DNA of 42,537 nt from Cryomorphaceae bacterium (GCA_003565555.1 PXBH01000220.1:1-42537), one strand, 5' to 3'; positions 9,213 to 17,990 are shown, counted from the first letter of the stretch. Program-made: numbers and translations. Notes: generated from the sequence alone by a model not told the origin.

Positions 9213-11330
9213 TTACTGCACAATCAGTTTCTTCACGGCCGCATCGCGTTCGGATGACATACGGATGAGGTACACGCCGGGGGTGAGATGGCTTACATCG
9301 TAGGCCGCAATGTACTTACCCGAAGAGCGCTGCGCCGAGAAAAGCACGTCGAGCACCCTACCCGAAAGATCGATCAACTCCGCCGTCACCCGGTCGGGAG
9401 TGCCGACCGAGTATTCCAGGGTGAATTGGTTCGTCGCAGGGTTGGGGAAAATTTTCATTCCCGCATCAAATGTGACTTCTTCAGCGCTTACGGTAAGCGG
9501 ATCGAAAATATTGATATCGTCGATGTAGATGTTGTTACCGAGCAGGCTGGTAAATTCAAAACGCGCCTTAAATTCGGGATTGAGCAAAATAGAGACGATG
9601 TTGGGCACACTCACTTCCTCCCAATCACCGGGGCCGGAAGGGACAAATTCTCCCGAAACGTTTCCGCTTACGGTAGGCAAGTCGTTCATGGTTTTGACCA
9701 CAAAAGTATTCCACAAGGCACCGCAGTTGCGTGTGACACTCACTTCGAGGCGGTCATTTGAACTTGAGTTTCTGCGCGCATGGGCATATTTGAACGTGAA
9801 TGTGGCATTCTGTGATACGGAGCTCAAATCGATGGTCGGGGTCTCGAGGTACTCCACGGCACCGTTCGCGTTGAAACGACCGCGAACGCGCACGCTTCTG
9901 TTCCCGGAGTACCCCGTTCCGTTTGCCATTTCCCATTGCCGCGTCATATCGCCGTCGGGATTCGATACCACCCAATTATTCTGCATATTTAGCTCGCCCG
10001 AGAAAGATTCGAAACTTTCGAAGTAAGGGATGGCATTTTCACCGGCCGGCACTACGACGACCAAGGATTCCTTGGTCACCGATTCCTCTCCCAAAGCATT
10101 ACTCACCGTCAAGCTGACGTCGTAGGTTCCCGGGGCGTCGTATGTAACTACCGGATTGGCAGCCGAGGAAGTCGAAGGCGTTCCGCCCTCGAAGCTCCAT
10201 GTGCGCTGGGTAACTCCGTTATACGAGATGTCGTTGAACACCACCTCATCGCCGGGACACACCGCACCGCCGCCTCCGGAGACGGTAAAATCAGCCAGAC
10301 AGATTTGATCGGGTTGGTTTACGCCGGTTAAAGTAAGGTTTGAATTAGTGGTGAGTTGATTGCGCTGAGCAATGCTGCTGTTGAGGGCGGCACGCATGCG
10401 CACGGCTTGTCCGGCCGTAAAGTTTTTATGGCAATAGGAGTAGTCCATAAAGTTCTCCACATTATCCAAGCTGCCGCAAGTGGCACCCTGCAGGTTGCAA
10501 GTGGTCCATCCGATGGTGTTCGGCGTATCTGCCACACCGTCGTCGAAATTGCAGTTTGACGGCTCTCCGGGTGAATTGGTCGGACCCCAAGGGTGCTCCA
10601 AGTTGATCCAGTGACCCACCTCATGGCTGATGGTGTGCGAGCGGGTAGGATTCGAAGTACCGATCCGGCCCACATAGGAGTGGGTAATGTAGATCGCATC
10701 AACGCCTGAACCTTGCGAGCCGTTGACCTGACTCGGAATCAAGGTAAAACCGATTGTATTACCTTCGATGGCGGCACAGACATACACATTCATGTAGCGG
10801 TTGCGGGGCCATTGCTGAGAAATATTCAACAGCCCGAATCCGCCGTCAAAGGTCTGTACGCTCTGAGCGCGAACGATCCCGTTGGTGCAATTCCCGTCGG
10901 GATCTTTTCGGGCCAGGCGAAACTCGATATTGGCATTGCCGATGACGCTTTGAAAAGGTGCCTGAACAGACCCGATTTCCGGATTTGACGCGCTGAAGTC
11001 TTCGTTGAGCACATCAATCGCAGATTGCACCTGCGCATCAGAAATATTCTCAACTCCGCCCGCATGGATAATGTGAAATACCACCGGCACCACCAGCGTT
11101 TGAGAACGATCGCCTGTTTCGGCATAGGCTTCCGTGAATTCCTCAAGGGCTTTGGCCGCCTCCCGGGCGCCTTCACGCTCCTCGGGATACGCTTCAAAAA
11201 AAGCCTCCGTCATCGCATTTTTGCCGCAGTTGAAATCATGATCGTGGTGGTGGTGCTCTTGGGCCTCAACGGCAAAAAAGAAAAAAAAGAAAAGTATGCT
11301 CAGGGTTGAGCTGAGGGAAAACTTATACAT
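9213..11330 (-). CDS. Secreted M43 (pappalysin-type) metalloprotease with PKD domain and T9SS sorting signal
   Basis: The chosen ATG (11330) gives 705 residues starting with a signal peptide (MYKFSLSSTLSILFFFFFF, cleavage near VEA-Q); the frame runs open further upstream, but without a signal. The mature N-terminus has a His cluster, EHHHHDHD. The protease domain carries the zinc motif HEVGHWINLEH (about residues 233-243) and the Met-turn FMDYS (near 296), typical of M43/pappalysin peptidases. Next come a PKD-like domain (GDEVVFNDISYNG, TYDAPGTYDVSLTVSNALG) and a jelly-roll-like domain with WEEVSVPN. The end is a type A T9SS C-terminal sorting domain (KIFPNPATNQFTLEY to TPGVYLIRM). It is expected to be secreted through the type IX system. 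A TATCTTTG element lies 19 nt upstream. Confidence 0.9.
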   Translation of the reverse strand: MYKFSLSSTLSILFFFFFFAVEAQEHHHHDHDFNCGKNAMTEAFFEAYPEEREGAREAAKALEEFTEAYAETGDRSQTLVVPVVFHIIHAGGVENISDAQVQSAIDVLNEDFSASNPEIGSVQAPFQSVIGNANIEFRLARKDPDGNCTNGIVRAQSVQTFDGGFGLLNISQQWPRNRYMNVYVCAAIEGNTIGFTLIPSQVNGSQGSGVDAIYITHSYVGRIGTSNPTRSHTISHEVGHWINLEHPWGPTNSPGEPSNCNFDDGVADTPNTIGWTTCNLQGATCGSLDNVENFMDYSYCHKNFTAGQAVRMRAALNSSIAQRNQLTTNSNLTLTGVNQPDQICLADFTVSGGGGAVCPGDEVVFNDISYNGVTQRTWSFEGGTPSTSSAANPVVTYDAPGTYDVSLTVSNALGEESVTKESLVVVVPAGENAIPYFESFESFSGELNMQNNWVVSNPDGDMTRQWEMANGTGYSGNRSVRVRGRFNANGAVEYLETPTIDLSSVSQNATFTFKYAHARRNSSSNDRLEVSVTRNCGALWNTFVVKTMNDLPTVSGNVSGEFVPSGPGDWEEVSVPNIVSILLNPEFKARFEFTSLLGNNIYIDDINIFDPLTVSAEEVTFDAGMKIFPNPATNQFTLEYSVGTPDRVTAELIDLSGRVLDVLFSAQRSSGKYIAAYDVSHLTPGVYLIRMSSERDAAVKKLIVQ

Positions 11331-11349
11331 ATTAATGATTTGAGAAGTC

Positions 11350-11357
11350 CAAAGATA
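11350..11357 (-). promoter_or_regulatory. -7 promoter element of the M43 protease gene
   Basis: The minus strand reads TATCTTTG (TAnnTTTG), 19 nt before the ATG at 11330. This supports that start over the longer upstream frame. A GGCTGT-CGA-ACAGCC hairpin lies just upstream (11380-11394). Confidence 0.55.
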
Positions 11358-11473
11358 AGTGATGTCGAATTGGTGTGGCTGTCGAACAGCCGACATTCGT
11401 GCTATCCTAACTACAGAATAAAGATAAAAAACCCTACCCTCAACGCCAATGAAACCGGAGATAGCTTGGAACC

Positions 11474-12619
11474 CTAAACGGCCCCAAGCGCCGCATCGAG
11501 GTCGGCAATTAAGTCCTCAATATCCTCAATTCCCACGCTCAACCGTATGAGAGAATCCGCCACACCGGACGCCCTGCGCAGGTCTGCGGGAACAGATGCG
11601 TGGGTCATGGCGGCGGGATGTCCGGCAAGAGACTCCACACCGCCGAGTGATTCGGCAAGACTGAAAATTTTAAATCTCTTTAACACTTCATGGGCCGCCG
11701 CGGCGGTGTCATTTTTCAAGCTGAATGACACCATGCCCGTGAATGACTCCATTTGCCTCTTTGCCGTTTCGTGTCCGGGATGGCTCTCCAGCCCGGGATA
11801 GTATACGCGGTCTACGGCCTTGTGGGAAAGTAAGAAGCGTGCGATGTGCATTCCGTTTTCACCGTGCCGCTGCATTCTCAGATGTAGTGTCTTCACACCG
11901 CGGAGTGCCAGAAAGGCGTCTTGGGGTCCGCAAACGGCTCCCGACGAGTTTTGAATCCGGTACATTTCCGCGGCAATATTCTCGTCTGCAGTGACCAAGG
12001 CACCCATCACCACATCGCTGTGACCGCCGAGGTACTTGGTCACCGAGTGCATGACCACGTCCGCGCCGAGCTCCAGCGGACGCTGCAGGGCCGGGGTGGC
12101 GAAGGTATTGTCTACGGCTAAGATGACTTTTCCTTCACGGGCTACTTCCGCCATCGCGGCGATGTCGATTATTTTCATGGTGGGATTGGTCGGCGTTTCC
12201 ACCCAAATAAGCTTGGTCTTGCTGTTCATCAATGCCTTCACTTCAGAGGGATCATCCATTCGGGTGTAGTGAAATTTGATACCGTATTTTGCAAAAACCG
12301 TATTGAACAAGCGGTAAGATCCCCCGTAGAGGTCGTTGGTACTTACCACTTCATCTCCCGGATTCAGCATTTTGAGCAGGCAGTCGATCGCGGCGAGGCC
12401 GCTGGCAAAGCAAGCCCCGCGGGTCCCGTTTTCCAGTGCGGCCAGGTTGGCCTCGAGTGCGGCTCTGGTGGGATTTCCCGTTCGGGAATATGCATATCCT
12501 TTGTGTTCTCCCACAGCATCTTGCACATACGTGGAAACTTGATATACGGGAGTCATCACCGCTCCCGTAGCGGGGTCGGGACGCAAACCTGCGTGGATGG
12601 CCTTGGTGGCGAATTTCAT
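11474..12619 (-). CDS. metB: Cystathionine gamma-synthase family PLP enzyme
   Basis: The 381-residue protein belongs to the Cys/Met metabolism PLP-dependent family. Visible features are the N-terminal [20 protein letters not shown], the arginine-containing [11 protein letters not shown], the PLP-contacting CFASGLAAI and the DNTFATP segment. The PLP-lysine motif is [18 protein letters not shown], and the C-terminal [19 protein letters not shown] is typical. The enzyme most likely makes cystathionine from an acylated homoserine and cysteine. Cystathionine gamma-lyase and O-acetylhomoserine sulfhydrylase are close relatives and cannot be excluded from sequence alone. It appears monocistronic, with a TACCTTTG element 54 nt upstream. 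Confidence 0.85.
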   Translation of the reverse strand: MKFATKAIHAGLRPDPATGAVMTPVYQVSTYVQDAVGEHKGYAYSRTGNPTRAALEANLAALENGTRGACFASGLAAIDCLLKMLNPGDEVVSTNDLYGGSYRLFNTVFAKYGIKFHYTRMDDPSEVKALMNSKTKLIWVETPTNPTMKIIDIAAMAEVAREGKVILAVDNTFATPALQRPLELGADVVMHSVTKYLGGHSDVVMGALVTADENIAAEMYRIQNSSGAVCGPQDAFLALRGVKTLHLRMQRHGENGMHIARFLLSHKAVDRVYYPGLESHPGHETAKRQMESFTGMVSFSLKNDTAAAAHEVLKRFKIFSLAESLGGVESLAGHPAAMTHASVPADLRRASGVADSLIRLSVGIEDIEDLIADLDAALGAV

Positions 12620-12672
12620 AGATCAGCTGATTAATCGGATTTATTGACGGATCCTCATGAAGGTAGCAGATC

Positions 12673-12680
12673 CAAAGGTA
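12673..12680 (-). promoter_or_regulatory. -7 promoter element of the cystathionine synthase gene
   Basis: The minus strand reads TACCTTTG, matching TAnnTTTG, about 53 nt upstream of the ATG at 12619. A TTTG lies 15 nt further upstream, somewhat too close for the usual -33 box. Confidence 0.45.
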
Positions 12681-12701
12681 CGCGATCGCGGGCATCAAAC
12701 T

Positions 12702-13934
12702 TCACTCAGCGCTCCGTGCCTTCCTTTTCTTTGCTGTGGCTTTCAGCCAACGGGGCAGCACCACCGCACCGATAAACAGGTAGGGATAGTAGCTGATCAG
12801 CCTCCATACCAGCGCAAGGGCGGCTACCAACCCCATGGGTATAAACTCACGAAGAAATCCTGAAAATGCGAACTCTGCAACCCCTGCACTGCCCGGGGTG
12901 GGACTGATGAGCATGATCACCCACATCACGAGCTGCCGCGCGTAGATGAGCATGTGATCGGCGAACCCGGTTACAAGCGGATTGTGAGGATTTGCGAAAG
13001 CGAGAATGAGAAAATTCACCACCCAGTAACGCGCAGTCCACGAAGCATAGGTGGCACCGAAGGCCTTGGCCCAGTAAGCGAAGGGCTTACCGCGGAGTTC
13101 TCTGCTTGTGGTGATGATGTCGTCGCCCACTTCGATCACCTGGTAGCGCCAACGCCTCAAGAGGGGCAGTCTGAAGATTTGTAAAAGCAGGTATTTCAGC
13201 GTGCGCGGGGCAGTGAAGATTCCTGCGAGTATGGCTGTGGTCATCAAAAAAATGAAGACATAGCCCAGCCAAAAAATCCCTTTGGTTCCCAATGTGACAC
13301 CGAACAGTTCCATCTCCATGCTCACGGGAAACAGATCGGAAGTGCCCACCGCCAAAAGCACCACGGCCACCATGGTAATATAGAACAGCTCATCGAGCAG
13401 CGCAGACACCAAGACAATGGCGGTGCTCTTCCCGAGTTTGATCCCCTCCCGATTGAGGATGAACATGGCCACTCCCGATCCGCCCACGATACCGGGGGAA
13501 AGGGCTGAAGCGAATTCCCAAAGCATGATGACCCGGAAGCTGCGCCGCCAGGAAAGTTCGTAATCGGTAAGCACCCTGATACGGTACATGTAGGCAAGGT
13601 CACGGGTAATCATGGCCAAAAGGGACATAAATAGCCAAAAGGCGGCGTAATACCCCCACTCGATGTCACCCAGCGTATCCTTATAGGTGCGCATGCGGTG
13701 GGTACCTCCGCACGGCTCCGTCTCCTCCCAGAGATCTTCGTCGTGGATATCGGGAACCTGCCCCTCTCCCGCCCAAATGTAATCACCGCATACGCCCTCG
13801 GCCACAGGCTCGAAGCGCACATCATTCAAGTTGCTGATGAGGAGAAAAGCCGCCACCCCGAGGCCCAAAAGCACCGGCCAAATAATCCGCTTCGGACTGA
13901 GCTTGCGAACAATGTCTTTTTCTTTTACAGCCAA
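12702..13934 (-). CDS. LPG synthase/flippase-like (UPF0104) integral membrane protein
   Basis: The 410-residue protein belongs to the lysylphosphatidylglycerol synthase transmembrane-domain (UPF0104) family. It has several hydrophobic helices and family-typical segments such as FRVIMLWEFASALSPGIVGGSGVA, INREGIKLGKSTAIVLVSALLDELFY and ISPTPGSAGVAEFAF. It lacks the aminoacyl-transferase half, so it is not itself an LPG synthase; such stand-alone proteins may act in lipid or polyprenyl translocation, but this one's substrate is unknown. An insertion after the first helix (CGDYIWAGEGQVPDIHDED, with C in EPCGGTHRMR) probably faces the periplasm. The start is a TTG at 13934, as no ATG or GTG lies nearby in frame. 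It is divergent from the ArsC-like gene. Confidence 0.82.
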   Translation of the reverse strand: MAVKEKDIVRKLSPKRIIWPVLLGLGVAAFLLISNLNDVRFEPVAEGVCGDYIWAGEGQVPDIHDEDLWEETEPCGGTHRMRTYKDTLGDIEWGYYAAFWLFMSLLAMITRDLAYMYRIRVLTDYELSWRRSFRVIMLWEFASALSPGIVGGSGVAMFILNREGIKLGKSTAIVLVSALLDELFYITMVAVVLLAVGTSDLFPVSMEMELFGVTLGTKGIFWLGYVFIFLMTTAILAGIFTAPRTLKYLLLQIFRLPLLRRWRYQVIEVGDDIITTSRELRGKPFAYWAKAFGATYASWTARYWVVNFLILAFANPHNPLVTGFADHMLIYARQLVMWVIMLISPTPGSAGVAEFAFSGFLREFIPMGLVAALALVWRLISYYPYLFIGAVVLPRWLKATAKKRKARSAE

Positions 13935-13962
13935 TAGATTTCGTATTCGGCGCGGCGAAAAT

Positions 13963-13970
13963 TACTTTTG
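13963..13970 (+). promoter_or_regulatory. -7 promoter element of the ArsC-like gene
   Basis: TACTTTTG matches TAnnTTTG and lies 51 nt upstream of the ATG at 14022, in the divergent gap with the UPF0104 gene. Confidence 0.45.
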
Positions 13971-14021
13971 GGGTGTGAACCCTAAAAATGAACCAAAATT
14001 AAGGGAAACCGTTCGGATACC

Positions 14022-14378
14022 ATGAAGAATTTCTATTACCTCGAAACCTGCAGCACCTGCAAGCGCATTGCGGAAGAATTGGACCTCGGAAATGAGGTGA
14101 CCCGCAGGGAAATCAAATCCGCACCTCCCACTGCGGAGGAGATCGACCGCATCGCATCGAAGGCAGGGAGTTATGAAGCTGTTTTTTCCAAAAGGGCGAT
14201 GAAGTACCGCGCGCTCGGGCTGCACGAAAAAACGCTGAGCGAACAGGATTACCGCAAGCACCTGACGGAAGAATACACCTTCCTCAAAAGACCCGTCCTC
14301 GAAACCGAGGAGACCGCAGTGGCGGGCAACAGTAAGAAAGCCGTGACCGAAATGAAGCGCCTGCTTTCGGCTAAATGA
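14022..14378 (+). CDS. ArsC/Spx-family thioredoxin-fold protein
   Basis: This 118-residue protein of the ArsC family begins MKNFYYLETCSTCKRI, with the CxxC (C10, C13) at the end of the first strand as in YffB/Spx/ArsC proteins. Further marks are KSAPPTAEEIDRIASKAG (the P(P)TxEEL-type helix) and FLKRPVLE, which matches the family's conserved IKRPVL strand. True arsenate reductases use one Cys and glutaredoxin, and no ars genes are nearby, so an oxidoreductase role of unknown substrate is safer than arsenate resistance. It is a single gene between divergent and downstream promoters. Confidence 0.82.
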   Translation: MKNFYYLETCSTCKRIAEELDLGNEVTRREIKSAPPTAEEIDRIASKAGSYEAVFSKRAMKYRALGLHEKTLSEQDYRKHLTEEYTFLKRPVLETEETAVAGNSKKAVTEMKRLLSAK

Positions 14379-14452
14379 CAGCGCTTGATGCCCCCCGATT
14401 TTTTCCGGAAGGGAGCACCGGAAGTCAGAAATGCAAAGTACCCGCCGTTGCG

Positions 14453-14460
14453 TACCTTTG
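14453..14460 (+). promoter_or_regulatory. -7 promoter element of the yicC-gmk-nadD operon
   Basis: TACCTTTG matches TAnnTTTG, 18 nt upstream of the yicC ATG (14479). No TTG sits at the right distance upstream. Confidence 0.5.
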
Positions 14461-14478
14461 CGTCCTTAAATCAGCGCC

Positions 14479-15354
14479 ATGTTAGAATCCATGACCGGTT
14501 TCGGCAAAGCAACCGCCGCCTTCGGTGAGAAAAAAATCACTGCCGAAATCAAATCATTGAACAGCAAACTCTTTGACCTTTCGGCAAAATTGCCCTCGGC
14601 GTATCGGGAAAAAGAAACTGCCCTGCGCAGCCTGCTCAGCGATAAGCTCGGAAGAGGTAAAGTAGACCTCACTGTGTACACCGAATCCGGGGAGGGAGAA
14701 AAACGGGCGCGGATCAACATGCCGCTGGCCCTCTCCTACCTCGAAGAAATCAAGTCCTTGGCTGAAAAAGGCAAAATTCCCGCCGGCGAGCCCGTGCTGC
14801 CGCTCCTCCTGGAAATGCCCGAAGTATTGCAGTCCGAGCGGCCCGAAATGAGCGCTGAAGAAGGCGAAGTATTGGTAAAAACCGTTGAGACTGCCGCCGA
14901 CGCCCTGCTGGAATTCAGACGAAACGAGGGCGCACGCCTTGCGCAAGATATTGCCATGCGCATCCGAAAAATTGAAGCCCTGCGCAAAGAAACGGAGCAG
15001 CATCTCGCCGAACGCATCGACCGCGTGCGTGAGCGCATCCGAAAAAACATCGAAGACCTGCTCTCGGAAGAAGAAACGGACAAAAACCGCATGGAACAAG
15101 AGATCATCTACTACCTCGAAAAACTCGATATCACCGAAGAGCATACCCGCCTGAAGGGCCATTGCGACTTCTTCCTGGAAACAATGAAATCCCCCACAGC
15201 TGCCGGAAAGAAGCTGGGCTTTATCACGCAGGAAATCGGGCGGGAAATCAATACCATGGGCGCAAAGGCAAACCACGTGCCCATCCAAAAACTGGTGGTA
15301 GAGATGAAGGATGAGCTGGAAAAAGTAAAAGAGCAACTGCTGAACATCAATTGA
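14479..15354 (+). CDS. yicC: YicC-family endoribonuclease-like protein
   Basis: The 291-residue protein begins MLESMTGFGKATAAFGEKKITAEIKSLNSK, the hallmark N-terminus of the YicC family. It ends with the DUF1732-type helical part (HCDFFLETMKSPTAAGKKLGFITQEIGREINTMGAKA). Family members have been linked to RNA turnover as endoribonucleases; that role is known from the family and not shown here. It is the first gene of a tight operon: the guanylate kinase ATG begins 1 nt after its stop, a common arrangement of yicC with gmk. Confidence 0.93.
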   Translation: MLESMTGFGKATAAFGEKKITAEIKSLNSKLFDLSAKLPSAYREKETALRSLLSDKLGRGKVDLTVYTESGEGEKRARINMPLALSYLEEIKSLAEKGKIPAGEPVLPLLLEMPEVLQSERPEMSAEEGEVLVKTVETAADALLEFRRNEGARLAQDIAMRIRKIEALRKETEQHLAERIDRVRERIRKNIEDLLSEEETDKNRMEQEIIYYLEKLDITEEHTRLKGHCDFFLETMKSPTAAGKKLGFITQEIGREINTMGAKANHVPIQKLVVEMKDELEKVKEQLLNIN

Positions 15355-15355
15355 G

Positions 15356-15931
15356 ATGGACAGGACTTACGGAAAATGCGTGATCGTATCGGCGCCCTCG
15401 GGTTCGGGCAAGACCACCATTGTGAAGCATCTGCTGAAGGTTGTTCCCGACCTGCAATTTTCCGTCTCTGCCACGAGCCGCCCCCCGCGACCCGATGAGC
15501 ACCACGGCAAGGACTACTACTTCTTGAGTGCAGATGCCTTCCGGAAAAAAATCAGCGAATCGGCCTTTCTGGAATGGGAGGAAGTGTATCAGGGCCGCTA
15601 CTACGGCACGCTCAAAAGCGAGGTAGAGCGCATCCGCTACTCGGGCGGTCACGTAATTTTCGATCTGGATGTGGTGGGCGGCGACAACCTGAAGCAGTAC
15701 TTCGGCGGTGAAGCCCTCTCTGTATTCATCCGGCCGCCGAGCATCGCAGAGCTTGAGAAAAGGTTGCGCAACCGCTCCACCGAGAGCGAAGAAACCTTAA
15801 AGGTACGCCTCGACAAAGCAGCCCGAGAGCTGACCTATATCGACCGATTCGACTGCGTGATTGTCAATGACGACCTCGACACCGCCTGCCGCGAAGCGGA
15901 GGAAAAAGTCGCCTCATTTCTGACGTCATGA
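15356..15931 (+). CDS. gmk: Guanylate kinase
   Basis: The 191-residue enzyme phosphorylates GMP to GDP with ATP. It has the P-loop SAPSGSGKTTIVKHLL (about residues 12-27) and the GMP-binding stretch SVSATSRPPRPDEHHGKDYYF. The segments AFLEWEEVYQGRYYGTLKSEV and VIFDLDVVGG are also typical. Length is normal. It starts 1 nt after yicC and its stop overlaps the nadD start by 4 nt (ATGA), so the three genes are translationally coupled. Confidence 0.97.
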   Translation: MDRTYGKCVIVSAPSGSGKTTIVKHLLKVVPDLQFSVSATSRPPRPDEHHGKDYYFLSADAFRKKISESAFLEWEEVYQGRYYGTLKSEVERIRYSGGHVIFDLDVVGGDNLKQYFGGEALSVFIRPPSIAELEKRLRNRSTESEETLKVRLDKAARELTYIDRFDCVIVNDDLDTACREAEEKVASFLTS

Positions 15932-16539
15932 AAAAAATCGGGCTCTATTTCGGCACCTTTAATCCGGTGCATGTCGGTCACTTGATTATCGCCAATTATA
16001 TGGCTTGCAATACCGACCTCGACGAAGTATGGCTGGTGGTGTCTCCGCAAAATCCGCTCAAGCAAAAAGCCGGTATGCTCGCCGATTATCACCGCCTGGC
16101 CCTCGTGCGCACCGCCATCGAGGACAATACAGCACTAAAGGCTTCGGACGTTGAGTTTTCCATGCCCAAACCCTCCTACACTGCGGACACCCTCGCCTAC
16201 CTGACGGACCGCCACCCGGAAGCATCTTTCTCCCTGATCATGGGTGAAGACAACCTGCGCACCTTTCACAAATGGAAAAACCATGAAGTGATCCTCGATC
16301 GGCATAAAATATACGTGTACCCGAGGGTGCTCACTGAGCAGGAAAAAGATGATCTCAAGGGCCACCGCACCACGGCTTTCACCGCAAATCACCCGAACAT
16401 CACCAAGGTAGATGCCCCGGTCATGCGGCTTTCGGCAAGCTTTGTGCGCAAGAGCATCAAAGAAGGCAAAAGCGTGCGCTACCTGCTCACGGAGAAGGTG
16501 CGGGAATATGTGGAGGAGATGCATTTTTATGAGAAGTAA
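15928..16539 (+). CDS. nadD: Nicotinate-nucleotide adenylyltransferase
   Basis: The 203-residue nucleotidyltransferase makes nicotinate adenine dinucleotide from NaMN and ATP in NAD synthesis. It has the N-terminal GTFNPVHVGHL (residues 9-19, containing the H-x-G-H motif), VVSPQNPLKQ, FSLIMGEDNL and the C-terminal RLSASFVRKSIKEGKSVRYL, equivalent to the ISSTxIR motif. Its ATG overlaps the gmk stop (ATGA). The 51-aa gene follows about 100 nt later. Confidence 0.95.
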   Translation: MKKIGLYFGTFNPVHVGHLIIANYMACNTDLDEVWLVVSPQNPLKQKAGMLADYHRLALVRTAIEDNTALKASDVEFSMPKPSYTADTLAYLTDRHPEASFSLIMGEDNLRTFHKWKNHEVILDRHKIYVYPRVLTEQEKDDLKGHRTTAFTANHPNITKVDAPVMRLSASFVRKSIKEGKSVRYLLTEKVREYVEEMHFYEK

Positions 16540-16636
16540 AGGGCGTAACTATCACGCCGACAATTTACTGAGGCCTCATCAAAAAGTTTGGCACACCGTT
16601 TGAAATATCCTTTTCGAACCTTTAATACAATGCGCC

Positions 16637-16792
16637 ATGAACTTTGAAAGCACCTACCGACTCGCCAAAGAGCAAGCCAAATCACTGATGAAGCAGGGCA
16701 ATATCCCCGCTTACATTCGCGCACTTCACGACCTCAGGGATCTGCAGCGTCTGCGCGCCATCGGCCTTCACCTGCGCCAACCCCTGCGATGA
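16637..16792 (+). CDS. 51-residue conserved small protein
   Basis: An ATG at 16637 opens 51 codons ending in TGA: MNFESTYRLAKEQAKSLMKQ, then GNIPAYIRALHDLRDLQRLR and a short AIGLHLRQPLR tail. It is amphipathic, helical and strongly basic. I recall similar short proteins encoded after nadD in Bacteroidota, which supports a real gene; no function is known to me. The frame shows no promoter box of its own and probably follows the yicC-gmk-nadD transcript. Confidence 0.65.
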   Translation: MNFESTYRLAKEQAKSLMKQGNIPAYIRALHDLRDLQRLRAIGLHLRQPLR

Positions 16793-16815
16793 CCGATTTT
16801 GTACACGGAGCTTCT

Positions 16816-16823
16816 TAACTTTG
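16816..16823 (+). promoter_or_regulatory. -7 promoter element of the S4-protein gene
   Basis: TAACTTTG matches TAnnTTTG and ends 5 nt before the ATG at 16829, so the transcript should be nearly or fully leaderless. This decides the ATG start against a TTG at 16799. Confidence 0.5.
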
Positions 16824-16828
16824 CAGTT

Positions 16829-17203
16829 ATGGAAGCTTCCGTGCGTTTAGACAAATTCATCTGGGCCGTGCGTTTTTACAAAACCCGCTCCGTGGCGGCC
16901 GAAGCCGTCAAAAGTGAGCAGGTGATGCTCAATGACAGCTTCGCAAAACCCGCAGCCACTGTAAAACCCGGGGACGAAATCAGGGTGAAGCGAAATCCGA
17001 TCTGGCGCACCTACCGCGTAAAGTCTCTGTTGAAAAATCGGGTAGGTGCCAAGCTCGTTGAAGGATATGTCGAAGACATCACCCCGCCCGAAGAGATCGA
17101 AAAACTCGAAATGATGAAGCTCATGCCCGGGTATGACCGCGAACGCGGAAAGGGCCGGCCTACAAAACGCGAACGCCGCAAGCTGGACGACCTCGGATGG
17201 TGA
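16829..17203 (+). CDS. S4-domain RNA-binding protein (Hsp15-like)
   Basis: From the ATG at 16829 the protein has 124 residues. The S4 fold is clear: VRLDKFIWAVRFYKTRSVAAEAVKSEQVMLNDSF, then KPAATVKPGDEIRVKR. It ends in a highly basic tail (RERGKGRPTKRERRKLDDLGW). This matches the Hsp15/RqcH-RqcP-like group, which binds stalled 50S subunits or rRNA; which of these roles applies cannot be read from sequence. Its last codons overlap the start of the GNAT gene by 7 nt. Confidence 0.88.
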   Translation: MEASVRLDKFIWAVRFYKTRSVAAEAVKSEQVMLNDSFAKPAATVKPGDEIRVKRNPIWRTYRVKSLLKNRVGAKLVEGYVEDITPPEEIEKLEMMKLMPGYDRERGKGRPTKRERRKLDDLGW

Positions 17204-17721
17204 CCCCCACTTTGAAACGCATCTCCCCGGAGGAGTCCGAAAAACTTATCTGCCTTGCAGAAGAAATTTGGCTGCCGGCATTTGCGCCATACTTCGATCG
17301 AAAACAGCTTATTGCACTATTCAAAGGCATGTATCACCCCGACCTGATCAAAGCGCAACTGGCCGATCCCGCGCGCACGTACCATTTCATCTTTTGCAAC
17401 ACCGAAAACGAGAAACCGGATGGATACTGTGCGGTCGTTAAAGAGAAGACCTCCATGCGCATCGACAAGGTTTACGTCCGCAAAGCACTGCGCGGGCAAG
17501 GCACAGGCACAGCCGTAATCCGTCAACTCCTTTCGTGTGCAGCTGCTTCGGGAATGAAAGAAGCCTCCCTGAGGGTAAACCGACAAAACACCGCAGCGGT
17601 CAGACTCTATCTTCGGCTGGGCTTTACCATTGCCTGCGAAGAAGATTTTCCCGCTCCCGACGGATACGTCTACAAGGATTATGTCATGGTGAAAAGGCTC
17701 GAACACCGAGAGTCACCATGA
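17197..17721 (+). CDS. GNAT-family N-acetyltransferase
   Basis: The 174-residue protein has the GNAT core. DKVYVRKALRGQGTGTAVIRQLL is the acetyl-CoA-binding motif A (near residues 90-112, R/QxxGxG/A form), followed by LRVNRQNTAAVRLYLRLGFTIA (motif B). The N-terminal part (ISPEESEKLICLAEEIWLPAFAPYF) resembles small-molecule or ribosomal-protein acetyltransferases of Bacteroidota. The substrate is unknown. The ATG at 17197 overlaps the end of the S4 gene by 7 nt, so the two are probably co-translated. A terminator lies about 220 nt downstream. Confidence 0.88.
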   Translation: MVTPTLKRISPEESEKLICLAEEIWLPAFAPYFDRKQLIALFKGMYHPDLIKAQLADPARTYHFIFCNTENEKPDGYCAVVKEKTSMRIDKVYVRKALRGQGTGTAVIRQLLSCAAASGMKEASLRVNRQNTAAVRLYLRLGFTIACEEDFPAPDGYVYKDYVMVKRLEHRESP

Positions 17722-17944
17722 GAGGGCAGACCCCTCGGAAGAGAGAATTCGGGACAACCCTTTGCATAGAAATTCGTCTTTGGCACAGGTTTGAATCTGT
17801 GAAGGAAAGATTTAACTTTCATTGAGATTTCACCTGCATGCCCCGGCACGTAATTTGACATTTAGTACTTACTGTGCAACGTATTCAGAGACGATGAACA
17901 CAGGAAACCCGATTTTTTTCGCAACAAGAAATCGGATTAATTTC
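17722..17944. other. Intergenic stretch before the terminator; no gene seen
   Basis: About 220 bases between the GNAT gene and a strong terminator, with no convincing open frame. A short CACAG-ATTCTGTG-like hairpin near 17780 and a CCGATTT...AAATCGG stem near 17910-17935 precede the terminator. A small RNA ending at the terminator is possible, but no promoter or known RNA fold could be identified. Confidence 0.3.
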
Positions 17945-17976
17945 AAAAAGGCCGCCCGACGGGGCGGCCTTTTTTT
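17945..17976. terminator. Strong bidirectional terminator
   Basis: A perfect 13-bp stem, AAAAAGGCCGCCC (17945-17957), loop GACG, GGGCGGCCTTTTT, followed by further T residues. It lies between the GNAT gene (+) and the kinase-like gene (-). Before the MITE inserted, it would have sat about 20 nt after the stop codon of the kinase-like gene. Confidence 0.9.
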
Positions 17977-17990
17977 ATGGGTCCGGGGCT

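Noticed and set aside
14022-14378. Arsenate resistance gene
   Set aside because: The fold is ArsC-like, but no arsR, arsB or acr3 gene is near, and CxxC proteins of this family often have other roles.
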